Source: UASB124 sp964446935
GTDB taxonomy: Bacteria > Babelota > Babeliae > Babelales > RVW-14
Direction of reading: 5' to 3'
Assembly: GCA_964446935.1 (NCBI GenBank)
Contig: CAYUQI010000003.1
Span: 18,108-82,107 of the forward strand
Length of the DNA: 64,000 nucleotides
Shown here: positions 27,080-36,140 of the stretch, piece after piece
Layout of the letters: each line of letters starts with the position of its first letter
Position numbering within the stretch: the first letter of the stretch is position 1
Made by a program: the position numbers and the translations under genes
The notes under the pieces: generated by a model
The model's database searches: none
The model's input: the letters and a program-made list of their open reading frames with translations, nothing else
Told to the model about the DNA's origin: nothing

Positions 27080-27664
27080 GTGTTTTTAAATAAATACTTA
27101 TTTTTGTTATTGATATGGTCCACCACTTCACTCAAGGCAGACATGACATCTGAAGGATTTGAACGTTTTTTAAATTATTACTTCGTTGAGACAGGAACCA
27201 ATTCTGGAGGCGGAGTCAAATTGGCTTTAAGAGCTAATTTTTCAGAAATTCATTCAATAGAAATTGACAATAATCTGGCAACCAATGCTCAAATTATGTT
27301 TAAGAATTTTAACAACATACATATTTGGATTGGAGATTCTGGTTCTATTCTTTGGAATGTTATTAAAGATATGAACAAACCAATAACCTTCTGGTTAGAT
27401 GGACATAATTCGAGCGGAATCCTGCTAGCAAAGGGGAAGAATACCCCAATTCTTAATGAACTCGATCAAATAAAATTACATCCAATAAAAACACATACCA
27501 TCATTATTGATGATGTACGGCTCTTTGGCTCGGCAGAATTTGATTTCATCACTAAAGAACAAGTTATTCAAAAAATTTTAGGAATCAATCCTCACTATGT
27601 CATCACCTATGTCAATGGCACTTACGGCGGTGATATTATGGTTGCCCAAATCAACGAAAAATAG
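27080..27664 (+). CDS. Exported small SAM methyltransferase-like protein (GTG start)
   Basis: The start is a GTG preceded by AAAGGAGTTTCC. Residues 1-20 are a signal peptide (FLNKYLFLLLIWSTTSLKA). The Rossmann-like part has YYFVETGTNSGGGVKLALRA (motif I), IHSIEIDNNLATNAQ (acidic beta-2 end), IHIWIGDSGSILWNV and THTIIIDDVRLFG. It resembles FkbM-like or class I methyltransferases at 194 residues. It is divergent from the fucosyltransferase-DUF268 gene and overlaps the convergent GT2 gene by 14 bases. The acceptor is unknown. Confidence 0.65.
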   Translation: MFLNKYLFLLLIWSTTSLKADMTSEGFERFLNYYFVETGTNSGGGVKLALRANFSEIHSIEIDNNLATNAQIMFKNFNNIHIWIGDSGSILWNVIKDMNKPITFWLDGHNSSGILLAKGKNTPILNELDQIKLHPIKTHTIIIDDVRLFGSAEFDFITKEQVIQKILGINPHYVITYVNGTYGGDIMVAQINEK

Positions 27665-28571
27665 TTTTAAACTTTCGCATCCCAGCTTGAAGCTTCCATC
27701 GTGCTGACTGCATCATGCGCCGGGTAATCCCAGGCGGTCGAATAAGTTTGGGATGTTGCTGGACAATGATTGAGTGCTGCTCGGCAAAGAGCAAGCCCGT
27801 ATTTTTCTGATCAATAAATGTTTTGTATTCAATATGCCCACAGTTATTTTTTTTCGGATCGTAGAAAATACCAGACCATTTTTTCAGATACTTGTTTAAA
27901 TCTTGTTTAAAAGAGTCGTAATTGGTTTTGCGCACAGCAGGATTAGCATGAGGATAATGTTCAACGAATGATTCAGGGCTTGGCAATACTTCATACCCCT
28001 GATGCCACATTTTTAAGCACAGGTCCCCATCACCGTTGTAAAAGAAGAATGTTTTTTCGTCGATGTAACCAACGTCCCTGAGTGCATTGTTCAAAAACAA
28101 TCCGTGATTAACATACAATTTGTCACCAAGGGTATACCCTACATGATATTCATCAGTTACAGACCAATCACGCCAATAAAACGCGAGCGCCCCCACCTTA
28201 CGCCCGTTGGCCCGCTGAGCATCAAAAAACTTTATGCCGTTAATAATAGCTCCCGGAACGACAAGACAATCATCACTGAGCATGCACACATAGGTTCCTT
28301 GAACAACTTTAAACGCCAAGTTCATAAAATAACCCCATGAACGACGTTCTATTTGTTTTCCCTGCCATTGACCGCGATTATGCTGAACAATGGTAATAAT
28401 ATCCTTTTGTCGCACAAGCCATTCTAAAGAGCCATCGGCTGAACCCCCATCAACAACAATAATTTCGTGAGCTGTGTCGCACAATTCCTGCCGCACGGTT
28501 TGAATCGTTAGCGGTAAGAATTGATACCGATTATATGATCCAAGAACCACTGAGACTATTGGTTTTTGCAT
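27651..28571 (-). CDS. GT2 family glycosyltransferase, cytosolic
   Basis: About 306 residues. The ATG at 28571 is preferred because AGGA lies five bases upstream; an ATG at 28577 is also possible. There is no signal peptide: the protein starts directly with KPIVSVVLGSYNRYQFLPLT. Further motifs are EIIVVDGGSADGSLEW, VCMLSDDCLVVPG (DXD-type) and FFFYNGDGDLCLKMWHQGYE. It is typical of rhamnosyl- or other GT2 transferases in O-antigen-like clusters. It is the last gene of a minus-strand pair and marks the switch from exported to cytosolic glycan enzymes. Confidence 0.88.
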   Translation of the reverse strand: MQKPIVSVVLGSYNRYQFLPLTIQTVRQELCDTAHEIIVVDGGSADGSLEWLVRQKDIITIVQHNRGQWQGKQIERRSWGYFMNLAFKVVQGTYVCMLSDDCLVVPGAIINGIKFFDAQRANGRKVGALAFYWRDWSVTDEYHVGYTLGDKLYVNHGLFLNNALRDVGYIDEKTFFFYNGDGDLCLKMWHQGYEVLPSPESFVEHYPHANPAVRKTNYDSFKQDLNKYLKKWSGIFYDPKKNNCGHIEYKTFIDQKNTGLLFAEQHSIIVQQHPKLIRPPGITRRMMQSARWKLQAGMRKFKTIFR

Positions 28572-28578
28572 ACACATC

Positions 28579-29652
28579 CTATTTAAAGATACCAGACTTC
28601 CACCATTTCGATCCGCTCATCAAACCACTAAAATCATGCTGTTTGAAAAAATAATCATATACGGACAAACGAGAAATATGTTTCGTCAATCGTGCTATTT
28701 GTTTGTTTAAAACATCTTCAAAGCTTTTACCCGAAGGATTGTAACCAACACGACTGAATGGTTTGATGGTACACAAGTATTTTTTTCGCAGGATGTATTT
28801 GCTTGCATAAAAATTAAAGCACGACTGCATGTGCCACAAAAGTATTCTTTTTTTATAGGTTAAATTCTGCCCGTCAGCGCGTGTATACATAACATAATCA
28901 ATACCCTGCTCACGATTACAGCGATAAGGAATATGCGGATTATACATATGAAATAAGAGAGGATTTTGAAACACACAATAATCATCAAGTGCCTGCATGA
29001 TACTTTCTATCGATTCTTGTTTAATCTGACCTGTGTGCATCAGATGTGATAATAAGTCTTGATCGCTGCTGATTATTGGTCTAAAGCGAGACCCTGACCA
29101 GCGTGTTGCAAAAGTGGTTTCCCATCCTTGCCGCTTCTGCCACGCATCAGCAGAATATGATTCTATATTCGACGTAAAAAGATCTAGTTGTTGAATATAC
29201 TGACGGAACCATGCTCGATCACTAATAACAGTAAAGGCTGGACATCCTTGCAAGACAAATGTTGTGCCGGTAACCTTTTGGGCAATAACAGCAGGATCTT
29301 CATTAAAAACAATATCACCATCGTAGTGAATAATAGATTCGCCTGAGAAAAATGATTCTATGACAGGCCAACGCAAAAAACAGCGGCGTTCGTAATCACC
29401 AAATCGTTGTAACACAGCATATTTTTTTGCATAAGAATCATACAGTGTTGTAACATCATGAAGAATGAATCCTAAATCTTTAAGTGATGACGTGTATGCA
29501 TCACTGAGTAAATGATAACCACTTAAAAATAAAACATGAATATCATTTGAAAAACCAAGTGATTGGTTACGCTGACCAAGAAACTGCAATGGCACGTGCT
29601 GCTCAAAAGCGCGCTCATCAGAAACACTCCATGCGATGATGACATTTTTCAT
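28579..29652 (-). CDS. Probable GT-A glycosyltransferase, cytosolic
   Basis: 357 residues without a signal peptide. It begins NVIIAWSVSDERAFEQHVPL, and a candidate DXD motif is SIIHYDGDIVFNED near residue 110, after RRCFLRWPVIESFF. RFRPIISSDQDLLSHLM resembles the acceptor-side Asp region of GT8/GT-A enzymes. It lies five or more bases upstream of the GT2 gene, so the two are co-transcribed. I do not recognise a specific family, and the call rests on the DXD motif and context. Confidence 0.65.
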   Translation of the reverse strand: MKNVIIAWSVSDERAFEQHVPLQFLGQRNQSLGFSNDIHVLFLSGYHLLSDAYTSSLKDLGFILHDVTTLYDSYAKKYAVLQRFGDYERRCFLRWPVIESFFSGESIIHYDGDIVFNEDPAVIAQKVTGTTFVLQGCPAFTVISDRAWFRQYIQQLDLFTSNIESYSADAWQKRQGWETTFATRWSGSRFRPIISSDQDLLSHLMHTGQIKQESIESIMQALDDYCVFQNPLLFHMYNPHIPYRCNREQGIDYVMYTRADGQNLTYKKRILLWHMQSCFNFYASKYILRKKYLCTIKPFSRVGYNPSGKSFEDVLNKQIARLTKHISRLSVYDYFFKQHDFSGLMSGSKWWKSGIFK

Positions 29653-29730
29653 CTTTCAGCCTTTTTCACATTCATCGATATGCCGTCAAGCTCAAAGCTT
29701 CCTAATACATCCTGACATAGGACTGTCTTT

Positions 29731-29823
29731 TTTGTCATCCCTGAAATAAATTCAGGGCGGGCTCTGAATTTATTTCAGGATCCATGATTGGGTGGATGCT
29801 GAAACAAGTTCAGCATGACAAAA
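29731..29823. repeat. Family A palindromic repeat, inverted orientation
   Basis: It contains GTCATCCCTGAAATAAATTC, then TGAATTTATTTCAGGATCCA, then GGATGCTGAAACAAGTTCAG ending in CATGACAAAA. It is the inverse-complement order of the copy at 16551-16692. It lies in a 274-base gap between minus-strand genes in which I see nothing else. Confidence 0.85.
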
Positions 29824-29926
29824 CAAAAGCAACTTATCTATAGGAATTACAGAGTTCCTGGTCCTATAAACAGCCACAACAGACGAACAACTCGAAATGC
29901 TTAACATTCTTAATTTCAAAAAAACC

Positions 29927-31090
29927 TCAACAATTAATTATCGACATCTTATCTGGGCATACTTTATTGCCCACATACTCTAAGCCCCATCGCGGCCCCC
30001 ACAACAAACCACCTGAAAACATACCCTTGGGTTGGATAAAAATACGAGGCTTAAGCGATCGTGTGCGCATCGATTCTTGTATTACCAGCGCAAGCATATC
30101 AACGGTTACCGCTTGAACACAATGCGCTCGCTTGTATTGGCATCGCCAATCACAACCATAGCATTGCAAAGGAACAACAACAGCCGATGTTAAAGGTGAA
30201 TATGGCATAAATCGCCCAAAGTGCCCCCCTCCAAGAATAACAACATGCGGAATACCAACAGCACATGCAACATGCGCAAGCCCAGTTTCTGCCCCAACAG
30301 CCAAAGAGCATCGTTTGATAAGCGCAGCTGTTTGCCTCAATGTTGTCGCACCAGAAAGATTAAAATATTGGCCCGCTATATCGTTTAAATTTAATTGATT
30401 AACATTGTAATCAGCCAGCCCACCGAAGGCTATGACAGTACTCTTTTGATGTGCAAGCACCTTTGCCAATGCCTTGCCATAATGATGATACATACGGTGC
30501 CCAGACAATGCCCCAGCAAACAATGCAATTGTTGTGTCTGTTGTTAATCCATGTTTTGTAAAAAAATCATCGGCATATTGTTCATCTTCCGCACTTAGCC
30601 ATACCTGCGGCTCAAGCTTTCCATGTGTAATACTAAGACCAGAAAGAAAATCATTGTATCGATCAAGTTCTAACTTCAATGTCCCTGATGATTCAATACA
30701 ATGGGTATACATCGTGTCGTCCTGATCTCTGTTTGTTTTAAAAGCAACAGTATAAGGAGCACCAATGCTCGTTGCCAGACAATCCATAGCACGTTCGCGC
30801 GAATAAACAGCATGCAAAACTAGATCAAAAGCATGCTGTGTGAGGCTATCAAGAACAGTACCGCGATAGCTTTCATTGGTCATAAACGTTGTTTTATCAA
30901 AGCCAACTACTTCATTAACCAAATGACATGCTTGATACAAATCAATCAGATGCTGTTGACAAAGCACGGTAAGCGATGCATTTGCATAATAGCTTTTGAT
31001 ATAAGGAAGCATTGAAGAGGCAAGAACAGCATCCCCAATTGAATCTGGACGCAACAGCAAAATTTTTTTAACAGCTTCTGGATGAATCAT
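29927..31090 (-). CDS. GT9 (heptosyltransferase-like) glycosyltransferase
   Basis: 387 residues with GT-B fold. The N-domain has KKILLLRPDSIGDAVLASSM, the hallmark of ADP-heptose:LPS transferases. The C-domain has TIALFAGALSGHRMYHHYG, VIAFGGLADYNVNQL, FNLSGATTLRQTAALIKRCS and the donor-binding AVGAETGLAHVACAVGIPHV. A Cys-rich CYGCDWRCQYKRAHC follows, as in GT9 enzymes. It overlaps the upstream methyltransferase by 23 bases. It probably transfers heptose or another sugar to a lipid-A or polysaccharide core. Confidence 0.9.
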   Translation of the reverse strand: MIHPEAVKKILLLRPDSIGDAVLASSMLPYIKSYYANASLTVLCQQHLIDLYQACHLVNEVVGFDKTTFMTNESYRGTVLDSLTQHAFDLVLHAVYSRERAMDCLATSIGAPYTVAFKTNRDQDDTMYTHCIESSGTLKLELDRYNDFLSGLSITHGKLEPQVWLSAEDEQYADDFFTKHGLTTDTTIALFAGALSGHRMYHHYGKALAKVLAHQKSTVIAFGGLADYNVNQLNLNDIAGQYFNLSGATTLRQTAALIKRCSLAVGAETGLAHVACAVGIPHVVILGGGHFGRFMPYSPLTSAVVVPLQCYGCDWRCQYKRAHCVQAVTVDMLALVIQESMRTRSLKPRIFIQPKGMFSGGLLWGPRWGLEYVGNKVCPDKMSIINC

Positions 31091-31850
31091 GACAATTAAC
31101 CTGCTGAGAATCTGAAACTGTTTTGCTTTTCATGCGTTTAACAACAAACTTGAACAATCGCATATGATGTTCAACAAGCTTTTTAAAAGCAAAACCATTG
31201 ATTTTTTTACGCGTTAATAAATGTATTCCCCAATGAGAATGAAAATGAAGACCATAGCACTGCGACAAGTATTCAAATGTTTTTACACTATAAAATGAGA
31301 TATGTTGACCTTGATTACACGCGTAATACCACCATTCATTCGGTTGCGGTATGGGGTTTGGCAACAATTGTGTGGTAAAAAGAAGTGAAGGGGCAATGGC
31401 AAGCATTGATTCAATTTCTTTGCGCGGATCAACAAAATGTTCAAACGATTCAAACGAAGAGACAAGATCAATAGCTTTTTGATCGCAATATTCAAAACCT
31501 TTGGCAAAAATATTGTTGGTGTACACATCATGCCAATAAAAATCAAAACCCTTATCACGCATTAAACGGACAAATACTCCATACCCTCCGGCATAATCAA
31601 CAAAGGAAGCCTGTTTGTTGAATAAAAAATACAACAGTACAGCCATAATTTGAGCCAAAAATGTATTTCTCGCCAACATACCGGTGTCGGTAATACAAAT
31701 AGATTCTTCGTACGCCTCTGCAAGCCAATACGGTTTTTCCGTCTGCATAAAACCACAATGATGGCAGTAATAATAAGACACCGTGTATTTTTTTAATATC
31801 AATGACTTGAAACATTCTTGCGTCGGCGATGAACAAATTTTGCAGTGCAT
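31068..31850 (-). CDS. SAM methyltransferase with N-terminal zinc ribbon
   Basis: 260 residues. Cys pairs at the N-terminus (HCKICSS and YYYCHHCGFMQ) make a Cx2C...Cx2C zinc ribbon, typical of methyltransferases acting on nucleotide sugars in surface-polysaccharide clusters. The SAM-binding region is FVDYAGGYGVFVRLMRDKGF, then YWHDVYTNNIFAKGFEY, DLVSSFESFEHFVDPRKEI and LLFTTQLLPNP. It has no signal peptide. It is translationally coupled to the GT9 gene. Confidence 0.8.
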   Translation of the reverse strand: MHCKICSSPTQECFKSLILKKYTVSYYYCHHCGFMQTEKPYWLAEAYEESICITDTGMLARNTFLAQIMAVLLYFLFNKQASFVDYAGGYGVFVRLMRDKGFDFYWHDVYTNNIFAKGFEYCDQKAIDLVSSFESFEHFVDPRKEIESMLAIAPSLLFTTQLLPNPIPQPNEWWYYACNQGQHISFYSVKTFEYLSQCYGLHFHSHWGIHLLTRKKINGFAFKKLVEHHMRLFKFVVKRMKSKTVSDSQQVNCHDSSRSC

Positions 31851-31901
31851 AACGAATACCTAATTAATAAATTAATATGGTTGAGGTAAAAACACCCTGC
31901 C

Positions 31902-32054
31902 TTTGTCATGCTGCCCGTCCGCCGAAGCGGACTCACCTTTGCCCAGGTGGCTACGGTGGCCGGCGCGAAGGCTGGGAACTTATTTCAGCATCCACCCTAT
32001 GGATCCTGAAATAAATTCAGAGCCTGCCCTGAATTTATTTCAGGGATGACAAAA
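31902..32054. repeat. Composite repeat: family A with a nested ~67-base insertion
   Basis: A family A unit is split after GTCATGCTG by a GC-rich insert at about 31913-31979. The insert starts CCCGTCCGCCGAAGCGGAC and ends CGCGAAGGCTGGGAAC, after which the family A arm resumes with TTATTTCAGCATCC. The same insert occurs at the same internal site, in inverse orientation overall, at 38948-39079. Two further family A arms follow to 32054. Confidence 0.85.
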
Positions 32055-32077
32055 CAAGTAAAAAAAACCATACATAG

Positions 32078-33004
32078 TTACTTTCCCAAACAACCCATCA
32101 CCCCTCTCACCACCCGCTTGACCATACCACGTAGTGTCACCGGCTGTAAAACATGAATATTGGTATAAATCTTTCTGTCCAATCGTGGTTGCATTGTAAC
32201 ACGCGCAGGATGAACCACCTGCTCAAGAGGTTTACGTGGGATATCATGATCATAACTTTTGGCACCTGATGCATGGGCCCCACTATACCCAATATTCGAA
32301 ATAAGATTATTAAAAGGGGTTATACACAATGCGTTCTGCTTAATGCAGGCATAGGTCCACTGAATATCCCATGTGTCAATATCATGCGCTGCAATTCGAT
32401 CAAAATAACGAGACCAAAAGGCAACAATCGTTTGATTGCCAAAAAAATCATGTAACCATGAAGATTTTTTTAAGTCCTGCCAATCAGTTAATTCAAAATC
32501 ATACTGCTGCCAGGCACGCCGCCATGTTGCCCACCCCCAAACTGGATAATATCGTGAAAAAAAATAACTTTCTTTGCTTGCTACTTTATTGAATAAATAG
32601 CTCGTTCCAGAAATCATCATTACCTGAGGATCATTGCGGTACCGGTCAAGCATCGTTGTACAAAAATCAAAGAATGTTGGATCCGACAAACAATCGTCTT
32701 CCAAAATAATACCCTCTTCCACATGCTCAAAAAACCATGTAGCTGCTTGACTTATAGCTTTACCACACCCTAAATTTTCGTCTCGAAACAAAGTGTATAC
32801 TTTACACGACCAATCAATCTGATCAATGATTGAACGAGCCAGTGCGCAATTGATTATATCATCCTGCCGACCCGGACGAGGTCCATCAGCAGCAATAAAA
32901 AGTTTTTTGGGACGCCTCCTCCGAATCTGTTCAAACACAAGGTTTGTTGTGTCGGGGCGATTAAAGACAAGAAAGAGAACTGGGGGTATATGCGGAATCC
33001 TCAC
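32078..33004 (-). CDS. GT-A glycosyltransferase (nucleotide-diphospho-sugar transferase type)
   Basis: 308 residues with a GTG start one base after the upstream stop, and GAGAGAA as ribosome-binding site. It begins PPVLFLVFNRPDTTNLVF, continues KLFIAADGPRPGRQDD, and has the acidic metal site EEGIILEDDCLSDPTFFDFC. YYPVWGWATWRRAWQQYDF is a block I associate with the GNT-I-like family of bacterial GT-A enzymes (HlpA-like). There is no signal peptide. It is part of the fcl-containing minus-strand operon. Donor and acceptor are unknown. Confidence 0.82.
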   Translation of the reverse strand: MRIPHIPPVLFLVFNRPDTTNLVFEQIRRRRPKKLFIAADGPRPGRQDDIINCALARSIIDQIDWSCKVYTLFRDENLGCGKAISQAATWFFEHVEEGIILEDDCLSDPTFFDFCTTMLDRYRNDPQVMMISGTSYLFNKVASKESYFFSRYYPVWGWATWRRAWQQYDFELTDWQDLKKSSWLHDFFGNQTIVAFWSRYFDRIAAHDIDTWDIQWTYACIKQNALCITPFNNLISNIGYSGAHASGAKSYDHDIPRKPLEQVVHPARVTMQPRLDRKIYTNIHVLQPVTLRGMVKRVVRGVMGCLGK

Positions 33005-33005
33005 T

Positions 33006-33752
33006 CTATAATTCTCTCAGCATATACAAATCAGGAGAATATATGAGAAACTGCTGTTTAACCCCTTTGTATATTGTTGTATTAAAAGTATAACTATGTT
33101 TTTTCAATATCTCACAAATAAGAGCTACTGTTTCTTTCTCGCCACAACGATCATAATCATCGAACAAGATTACAAATGATTCCGCAAGGTTATTTGGAAT
33201 TAAATTAATAATGCCAGCCCTTGAATAATGTTCGTTTCCCATTGGCCCATCATTGATAATGAGATTAAACTCACGATTTTCTATTAAATGCGCTAAATTC
33301 TTATAGGCATCAACCACAAAACCTTTAACGTTAATTTTCTCAAGCGGCAAACAAAGAAGGTGTATATTTTTTGATAGCCCTAGAAAATCATCAAACAGTT
33401 TGATCCAATCTGTACTGTCTTCAACAACATACAATTCGGCTTGCTTATTATGATAAGCAACATACTGAGCATTTAATTTTGTTGTTTGTCCTAGCCCAAT
33501 TTCTAAAATTGAAGAAGGCTTAAAATCATTCAAGATACGAAACAAAACATATAAAAATGAATAATTTGCGGCAGCCCCGCTCGCAGAAACAGCCTTTTTT
33601 CTGAGCCAATCAGCATCAACAATAGAATGTTGAAATTTTTGTGACCACAACAATTCGGTAATTTTACTATTCATGTATGCAAGATCTTGATTCGTTTTAT
33701 GCAACGTCAATAATCTACTAACGATTTTATGATACATACAATCCTTTTTCAT
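33006..33752 (-). CDS. Cytosolic methyltransferase-like protein (paralogue of exported 9274-10143)
   Basis: About 248 residues. Starts at 33752 or 33737 are both possible, and the second has AAGGA upstream. The sequence shares SGAAANYSFLYVLFRILND, ILEIGLGQTTKLNAQYVAYH, LYVVEDSTDWIKLF, FNLIINDGPMGNEHYSRAG and FVILFDDYDRCGEKETVAL with the exported protein at 9274-10143. It lacks both the signal peptide and most of the coiled coil. It overlaps the fcl 3' end. The likely fold is a class I SAM methyltransferase acting on a sugar or sugar nucleotide. Confidence 0.72.
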   Translation of the reverse strand: MKKDCMYHKIVSRLLTLHKTNQDLAYMNSKITELLWSQKFQHSIVDADWLRKKAVSASGAAANYSFLYVLFRILNDFKPSSILEIGLGQTTKLNAQYVAYHNKQAELYVVEDSTDWIKLFDDFLGLSKNIHLLCLPLEKINVKGFVVDAYKNLAHLIENREFNLIINDGPMGNEHYSRAGIINLIPNNLAESFVILFDDYDRCGEKETVALICEILKKHSYTFNTTIYKGVKQQFLIYSPDLYMLREL

Positions 33753-34824
33753 GATAACTCTTTATAGAATTATCCTTGTAATGATCGTAAAAAAGAGTTA
33801 CACCTTCGGCCAGATCAATACTTGCTTGCCACCCCAATCGATTAATTTTGGCAACATCAAGTAACTTCTTAGGCGTTCCATCGGGCCTTATTGCATCAAA
33901 AATAATTGATCCATTAAAGCCAATAACTGTTTTGACTAAAGCTGCAAGATTCTTGAGTTGTATATCACTTCCGGTTCCAACATTAATGCACTCACCAATA
34001 CAGACGTCACCATATTTTTGCATAAGAAAGACACATGCTGAGGCTACATCATCAACATACAAAAACTCACGAAAGGGGGATCCACTTCCCCAAAGCGTAA
34101 TTTCGCCTTTGCCAATGCCAACATGACTAAGCACAGCCTTTAATGCGTTTATATCATCAAGATTAATTGTTGCATCAAAACCAAACCCTATTTTGTGCCG
34201 TAAAAAATCATTTTTTATAGCTTCAAAATCACAACGTTCGTACAACTTAGCCAAATGAAATTTACGTATAAGAGCAGGTAATACATGCGCCGTTTCAAGA
34301 TTAAAATTATCATTCGGACCATACAAATTGGTTGGCATGACTGAAATAAAACTCGTTCCATATTGTTCATTGTAGTAATGGCACAATTTAATGGCAGCAA
34401 TCTTGGCGATTGCATAGGGTTCATTAGTTGGCTCTAAAGGGCCTGTCAGCAGATACTCTTCCTTGAGCGGTTGAGGAGCATTCTTTGGATAAATACAAGA
34501 CGAACCCAAGTTCAATAATTTTTTCACCCCATTTTTGTAAGAAGCATGAATAACATTGGAAGCAATCATCAGGTTGTCGTAAATAAACTCTGCTTTATAG
34601 GTATTATTGGCAAGAATGCCGCCAACTTTTGCAGCAGCCAAAAAGACATATTCCGGTCGTTCTTGTGCAAAGAAGGCTTCCACCTCAGCCTGCCGACGCA
34701 AATCAAGTTGTGCAAATGATCTGGTTAGTATGTTGGCGTAACCAGAGGCATAAAGTTTACGCAGCAATGCAGAACCAACCATCCCCTCGTGTCCTGCTAC
34801 GTAAATTTTGGAGTTCTTGTTCAT
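33727..34824 (-). CDS. fcl: GDP-L-fucose synthase
   Basis: 365 residues. The start is the ATG at 34824 with GGAAGAG upstream. SDR motifs are KIYVAGHEGMVGSALLRKL, FLAAAKVGGILANNTYKAEF, LLNLGSSCIYPKNAPQP and EPYAIAKIAAIKLCHYY (Tyr-x3-Lys). SVMPTNLYGPNDNFN and the C-terminal GSPFREFLYVDDVASACVFL are as in WcaG/Fcl. A ~40-residue insertion (around HKIGFGFDATINLDDINALK) makes it longer than E. coli Fcl (about 320). The known reaction is epimerisation and reduction of GDP-4-keto-6-deoxymannose to GDP-fucose. It follows gmd and supplies the donor for a fucosyltransferase such as the one at 24985. Confidence 0.95.
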   Translation of the reverse strand: MNKNSKIYVAGHEGMVGSALLRKLYASGYANILTRSFAQLDLRRQAEVEAFFAQERPEYVFLAAAKVGGILANNTYKAEFIYDNLMIASNVIHASYKNGVKKLLNLGSSCIYPKNAPQPLKEEYLLTGPLEPTNEPYAIAKIAAIKLCHYYNEQYGTSFISVMPTNLYGPNDNFNLETAHVLPALIRKFHLAKLYERCDFEAIKNDFLRHKIGFGFDATINLDDINALKAVLSHVGIGKGEITLWGSGSPFREFLYVDDVASACVFLMQKYGDVCIGECINVGTGSDIQLKNLAALVKTVIGFNGSIIFDAIRPDGTPKKLLDVAKINRLGWQASIDLAEGVTLFYDHYKDNSIKSYHEKGLYVS

Positions 34825-34851
34825 ATGCTCTTCCAATGTGCTTTTCTTATA

Positions 34852-34951
34852 NNNNNNNNNNNNNNNNNNNNNNNNNNNNNNNNNNNNNNNNNNNNNNNNN
34901 NNNNNNNNNNNNNNNNNNNNNNNNNNNNNNNNNNNNNNNNNNNNNNNNNNN
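34852..34951. other. Assembly gap (100 N) between gmd and fcl
   Basis: Exactly 100 N. It hides the gmd stop codon and the gmd-fcl junction. An apparent in-frame Gmd-Fcl fusion across it is an artefact of translating through N. Confidence 0.97.
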
Positions 34952-36102
34952 CAACTATCCTCAACATGCTGTTTGTATGAGAACGTGTGATCGGTATACT
35001 CAAACTTTTTTTCTTTGCAAACAACTATGCCTCGGCCAACGGGTTCAAGGCCAAGATAGGAGAGGTCGTAATCAACCATAATCTGCACAAGTTCGTTAAA
35101 CGTAACACGTGGCTGCCAACACAACGATTCACGCGCCTTGGTTATATCGGCCTGAAGATGGTCAACTTCTGTTGGCCTGAAATAACGAGGATCAATGTGC
35201 ACAATAACATCACCAGACTTAAAAATATTTTTCCAACGTTCAGTGACACGAACAATGATACCTTTTTCGTTAACACCATGGCCAACCCATTCGAGCTCAA
35301 GACCGATATAAGCACATGCTTCTTGAATGAACTCGCGTACACTGTGACTCGTTCCTGTTCCCACAACATAATCGTCCGGGCGGTGGTGTTGCAGCATAAG
35401 CCACATCATTTCAACATATTCAGGGGCAAAGCCCCAATCTCGTTTGGCATGAAGATTGCCGATGTACAATGTTTTTTGCTTACCAGCAAGCATATGAGCA
35501 AGCGCTCGCGTAACCTTGCGTGTAACAAAAGTTTCGCCACGGCGCGGGCTTTCATGATTAAAGAGAATGCCATTACACGCGAACATACCATATGACTCAC
35601 GATAATTAACCGTCATCCAATAGGCATAAAGCTTTGCAGCGGCATAGGGACTGCGTGGACAAAACGACGTATGTTCACTTTGTGGTGCAGATGCATTACC
35701 AAACATTTCAGACGATGAAGCTTGATAAAATTTGGCTTGAAGATCAGAAAGACGAATTGCCTCAAGAAGTCGTGTTGTACCAAGACCGGTTACATTACCT
35801 GTGTACTCTGGCATTTGAAAAGAAACTTTAACGTGGGATTGTGCTGCGAGATGATAAATTTCATCAGGTTTGATGGTATTGACAAGAACAGTTACCAAAC
35901 CTGCATCAGTTACATCACCATAGTGAAGGAAAAGTTGCGCCCGCTGATCGTGTGGATCCACATAAAGGTGATCAATGCGTTGCGTATTGAACGTTGAAGA
36001 ACGGCGCATAAGGCCATGAACCTCGTATCCTTTTGATAACAAATATTCAGCTAGATACGATCCATCTTGCCCGGTAATACCAGTAATCAACGCCTTCTTC
36101 AT
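34952..36102 (-). CDS. gmd: GDP-mannose 4,6-dehydratase, 3' end in assembly gap
   Basis: About 383 residues are visible from the ATG at 36102 (AGGGAGAAG upstream). Motifs are KKALITGITGQDGSYLAEYL (NADP binding), MRRSSTFNTQRIDHLY, YHLAAQSHVKVSFQMPEYT, YQASSSEMFG, RSPYAAAKLYAYWMT (Tyr-x3-Lys) and HESPRRGETFVTRKVTRAL. It converts GDP-mannose to GDP-4-keto-6-deoxymannose for Fcl. The visible length already equals or exceeds the family's usual ~345-375, so little is missing; the gene is incomplete only in the assembly. Confidence 0.95.
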
Positions 36103-36140
36103 CACTTCTCCCTACTACCACTTTTCCGCCAGCAACGATG

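Noticed and set aside
33727..36102. A natural Gmd-Fcl fusion
   Set aside because: The frame continues only through 100 N; fcl has its own start and ribosome-binding site.
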